A stretch of DNA of 8,818 nucleotides from CAYRTD01 sp964426915 (GTDB lineage Bacteria > Bacteroidota > Bacteroidia > Bacteroidales > GCA-2748055), in assembly GCA_964426915.1 (NCBI GenBank), contig CAYRTD010000160.1, forward strand, positions 1-8,818, given 5' to 3'. Positions within the stretch are counted from its first letter, which is position 1, and each line of letters opens with the position of its first letter. Positions 7,083 through 8,818 of this stretch are shown one piece after another. The translations under genes were made by a program, and so were the position numbers. The notes under the pieces are model-generated. The model was given only the letters and a program-made list of their open reading frames with translations, was not told the origin of the DNA and made no database searches.

Positions 7083-7769
7083 ATGAAGGAAATTAATACA
7101 AAACAAAGTTTAGATGCCGAAATCAATCGACATTGTAAAACAAAGATTTATCAAAGATTATTATTCTGTCTTATGGTTTTTAGCCCAATTTGCCTATACC
7201 AGACTGAAATTATTGCTCAGCAAAATAGATCGCTATATAGTGATTGGTATATTGGGACAAATCCTGTGGCAATCCCATTAGGTTTTAATATAAAGCCAGA
7301 ATCAAAGCGTTTTTTGCCCATTCTTTCAGGAAACGAGTACGGGACAAATCTGGTGGGGACATACTTTTTTCTCCCTAATCAGAGTATTGAAGGTAGACTT
7401 TCTCTTTCAAAAGTTCATCAGGCAGCATTTGTCGGACAGTTTCATTTGGGTAGCAATTATTTTTTTCAGAAGAAAAAAATTACTACGGGAAAGAAGGGTT
7501 GGTATTTTGGTGCTCATCTAAAATATTGGGATTTTTATAATCAACTTACTCATGTTCACTTTCACAATGTTAGCCCATACTTCAATTTGGGATGTGTGAA
7601 GGTAATGAATCGATTTCTCATCGATTTACGACTAAACCAAACTTTGGCTGTTTTTTCCTGGTCGAGCCTTGAGTATACAAGAGCTAATGCTGACTGGATG
7701 CTCTCACCATGGCCCGAGTTTATCCTTGTACTACCAACAATAACATTTACAGTGTCATACAGGATTTAG
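7083..7769 (+). CDS. Probable outer-membrane beta-barrel protein, unknown
   Basis: The 228-residue protein starts two bases after the previous stop. A long basic n-region, a hydrophobic stretch (LLFCLMVFSPICLY) and an EIIA|QQ boundary near residue 45 suggest a secreted protein. The remainder alternates polar and aromatic/hydrophobic residues as short strands joined by turns (GTNLVGTYFFLP, SIEGRLSLSKV, AAFVGQFHLGSNYFF, GWYFGAHLKYW, VSPYFNLGCVKV, FLIDLRLNQTLAVF) and ends with a strand-like TITFTVSYRI. The size and pattern fit an eight-stranded barrel of the outer membrane. I do not recognise a specific family. Its place at the end of the cluster suggests co-transcription with the hydrolase fusion. 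A shorter start is possible because residues 1-22 are not needed for the signal peptide. Confidence 0.65.
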   Translation: MKEINTKQSLDAEINRHCKTKIYQRLLFCLMVFSPICLYQTEIIAQQNRSLYSDWYIGTNPVAIPLGFNIKPESKRFLPILSGNEYGTNLVGTYFFLPNQSIEGRLSLSKVHQAAFVGQFHLGSNYFFQKKKITTGKKGWYFGAHLKYWDFYNQLTHVHFHNVSPYFNLGCVKVMNRFLIDLRLNQTLAVFSWSSLEYTRANADWMLSPWPEFILVLPTITFTVSYRI

Positions 7770-8020
7770 AATCGAATCTTTTGCAGAAACAATGTCGTTT
7801 ATTTTCATTTACACCAGTAAACTCCGCTTTTTCCGGCTTGTGTCTCACGCGGTTGCGCGCCCCCGTTTAAGCACGGGGCAGGCCCGCCTGCCGTTGCACT
7901 GGCTTTCCTTAGGCGGGCAGGCTTGATCTTGAACATTACGAACAAACACTAATTCAATATTAAATACATCGCCAGGATAATTCCACTTACATAATAAAAT
8001 AAATAAATCTATTTTTCATG
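7770..8020. other. Non-coding spacer between the envelope cluster and the tRNA unit
   Basis: No gene is seen in these roughly 250 bases. The first ~60 and last ~95 are AT-rich. The middle (about 7830-7925) is strikingly GC-rich and holds the palindromic repeat described separately. No T-tract hairpin that would terminate the upstream unit was found. Confidence 0.5.
7861..7922. repeat. GC-rich palindromic intergenic repeat (REP-like)
   Basis: Nested inverted repeats stand out against the AT-rich surroundings. CCCCGT (7861-7866) pairs with ACGGGG (7873-7878). GGCAGG (7877-7882) pairs with CCTGCC (7887-7892). Alternatively GCCCGCCT (7882-7889) pairs with AGGCGGGC (7911-7918). GGCAGGC occurs twice in direct orientation (7877-7883, 7916-7922). 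No T-tract follows, so it is not a standard terminator. Similar GCCTGCC/AGGCGGGC palindromes are scattered between genes in various Bacteroidota. Membership in such a family is inferred, because only one copy is in view. Confidence 0.5.
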
Positions 8021-8051
8021 TTTGTGTATCTTATTATTTATTGTAACTTTG
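8021..8051 (+). promoter_or_regulatory. Bacteroidota consensus promoter of the tRNA gene
   Basis: TTTG (8021-8024, -33 element) is followed after 19 bases by TAACTTTG (8044-8051), an exact fit to TAnnTTTG. Transcription should begin near 8058, about 38 bases before the mature tRNA. Both elements and their spacing fit the phylum-specific sigma factor consensus. Confidence 0.8.
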
Positions 8052-8095
8052 CAAGCCGTTAATCTGATATAAAGACATAGACATAAAAAATATAT

Positions 8096-8168
<73 letters not shown>

Positions 8169-8176
8169 CAAAGAGG

Positions 8177-8208
8177 ACTCCTCACCATTTTTGGTGGGGA
8201 GTTTTTTT
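8177..8208 (+). terminator. Rho-independent terminator of the tRNA gene
   Basis: ACTCCTCACC (8177-8186) pairs with GGTGGGGAGT (8193-8202) over ten base pairs with one G-T wobble and an ATTTTT loop. A run of seven T follows. It starts nine bases after the tRNA end. It works in the plus direction only, because the opposite side has no T-tract. Confidence 0.9.
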
Positions 8209-8232
8209 ATGTTTTTTTTGAAAAAGATCGTT

Positions 8233-8589
8233 TTACGGAGAACGGGGCATTGATTGGGTCTGGCATGCTGGAAAATTTTTACTCTTCTTGAGTATAATCT
8301 TTTCTTGAGTATAATCTTTTTCCGGATCCGACTCAGATACATGCAATTCTTTTCTAATAGCTTCATTAATATATTGATTCAATGAAATACCCTTTAAAGC
8401 TGCATTATGGGCTGCCTTTTTATGAAGTTCAGGGGCTAAACGAATATTGAGATTTCCTTTATAGGGTTTTTTCAGTGGAAGATGGTTTATTTTGCAATCT
8501 TTAATATGTTCATCTACCATGTACTTAAAACCCTCTTCAAGTTCATCTACGGTTTTTCCTTCAAAGCTTATTAAATACTTCTTAACCAC
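8233..8589 (-). pseudogene. Orphan HicB-like antitoxin, short N-terminus and frameshifted C-terminus
   Basis: Residues 6-40 (LISFEGKTVDELEEGFKYMVDEHI...) match the second half of a HicB antitoxin domain, and KPYKGNLNIRLAPELHKKAA...GISLNQYINEAI (41-78) is its ribbon-helix-helix DNA-binding part. HicB proteins normally have about 25-35 more residues before the LISFEG strand. Here the frame opens only ten codons further (stop, then ATT/GTG), so that part is missing. The start taken is GTG at 8589. No hicA toxin gene is visible on either side. The last 22 residues come from a 17-bp tandem duplication that shifts the frame: with one copy the protein would end SDPEKDYTQEE at TAA 8279-8281. A functional DNA-binding remnant is possible, but decay is more likely. 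The family call is firm. Confidence 0.75.
8285..8320. repeat. 17-bp tandem duplication inside the hicB-like gene
   Basis: The unit TTCTTGAGTATAATCTT begins at 8285 and again at 8302. The match extends over 19 bases per copy (8285-8303 and 8302-8320). As 17 is not a multiple of three, it changes the reading frame of the minus-strand gene and bypasses the stop at 8279-8281. Confidence 0.95.
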
Positions 8590-8609
8590 AATTGTTAAAC
8601 CTTTCTTTG

Positions 8610-8639
8610 CAAATCAACTAAAATCCTTAAAAATTCAAA
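8610..8639 (-). promoter_or_regulatory. Possible near-consensus promoter of the hicB-like gene
   Basis: Reading the minus strand, TTTG (8639-8636) is followed after 18 bases by TTGATTTG (8617-8610), one mismatch from TAnnTTTG. It would start transcription a few bases to about 15 bases before the GTG at 8589, leaving no room for the missing HicB N-terminus. The site is AT-rich and could be chance. Confidence 0.25.
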
Positions 8640-8647
8640 AATCCTAT

Positions 8648-8655
8648 TATTTTTG
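8648..8655 (+). promoter_or_regulatory. Possible -7 element upstream of the AbgT gene
   Basis: TATTTTTG fits TAnnTTTG and lies 36 bases before the ATG at 8692. No TTTG is found at the right distance upstream (nearest at 8606-8609, 38 bases away), so support is weak. Confidence 0.3.
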
Positions 8656-8691
8656 TCATCTGAAATTTATCATTAAAAATAAATTTTTTTT

Positions 8692-8818
8692 ATGAGCAAC
8701 AATCAAAAAACAAAGTCCGGAATATTTAAACGTATTCTCGATAAAGTTGAAGTTTTTGGTAACAAACTTCCTCATCCTGTGACCCTTTTCGCAATTTTAA
8801 TGGTCATAACCTTGTTGT
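8692..8818 (+). CDS. AbgT-family transporter, N-terminal part only
   Basis: The window ends after 42 codons of this gene. The protein starts MSNNQKTKSG, continues IFKRILDKVEVFGNKLPHPV and then enters the first membrane helix TLFAILMVITLL. The VE-x-x-GNKLPHPVTLF signature is typical of AbgT transporters, which export p-aminobenzoyl-glutamate or related folate metabolites and sulfonamides, or import p-aminobenzoyl-glutamate. These are about 500-residue inner-membrane proteins. ATG 8692 fits the usual short cytoplasmic N-terminus. It is transcribed away from the hicB-like gene. The rest lies outside the window, so intactness cannot be judged. Confidence 0.82.
   Translation, partial: MSNNQKTKSGIFKRILDKVEVFGNKLPHPVTLFAILMVITLL

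Noticed and set aside
7861..7922. Terminator for the envelope cluster
   Set aside because: Hairpins are strong but no T-tract follows in either direction; a repeat element fits better.
8285..8320. CRISPR-like repeat
   Set aside because: Only two directly adjacent 17-bp copies with no spacer; it is a tandem duplication.

Overview
The window looks like a chromosomal segment of a Bacteroidota (Bacteroidetes) bacterium. It is AT-rich and has weak or absent Shine-Dalgarno sites. Promoter-like sites fit the phylum's TTTG / TAnnTTTG consensus, best seen in front of the tRNA. It encodes a TPR-type sensor kinase typical of this phylum, lipoprotein signals ending in SCxK, and a tRNA without an encoded CCA. 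The species cannot be told from the sequence.

Layout. Positions 46-2052 (minus) carry a TPR sensor histidine kinase that stops exactly where its ATP-binding domain should begin. The first ~45 bases do not continue it, so a rearrangement or mobile-element boundary probably lies there. A ~400-base divergent spacer with a dyad-symmetric site follows. A plus-strand run then spans 2456-7769: a membrane-anchored AraC-type regulator, a CPBP (CAAX-like) intramembrane protease, a truncated DUF6544-like lipoprotein, a full-length DUF6544-like protein, a small four-helix membrane protein, a chimeric ORF (ketopantoate-reductase start fused to a nitrilase-family lipoprotein), and a probable outer-membrane beta-barrel protein. 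From the DUF6544 fragment onward the genes are packed with overlaps or 2-13 base gaps, so they are probably one transcription unit. All products are predicted to be membrane, lipoprotein or envelope proteins.

Positions 7770-8095 hold a GC-rich palindromic repeat island, then a consensus Bacteroidota promoter driving a stand-alone initiator tRNA-fMet gene with its own terminator. Convergent with it is an orphan HicB-like antitoxin gene, short at the N-terminus and with its C-terminus rewritten by a 17-bp tandem duplication. The window ends inside the start of an AbgT-family transporter gene.

Overall theme: the clearest unusual signal is genome remodelling. Four genes bear visible scars: the kinase without its ATPase domain, the DUF6544 5' fragment, the in-frame panE'-nitrilase fusion, and the HicB remnant. 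I see no CRISPR array, no complete transposase and no recognisable defence island. The best candidate for an uncharacterised functional unit is the regulator-protease-DUF6544-membrane-nitrilase-barrel cluster, whose role is unknown.
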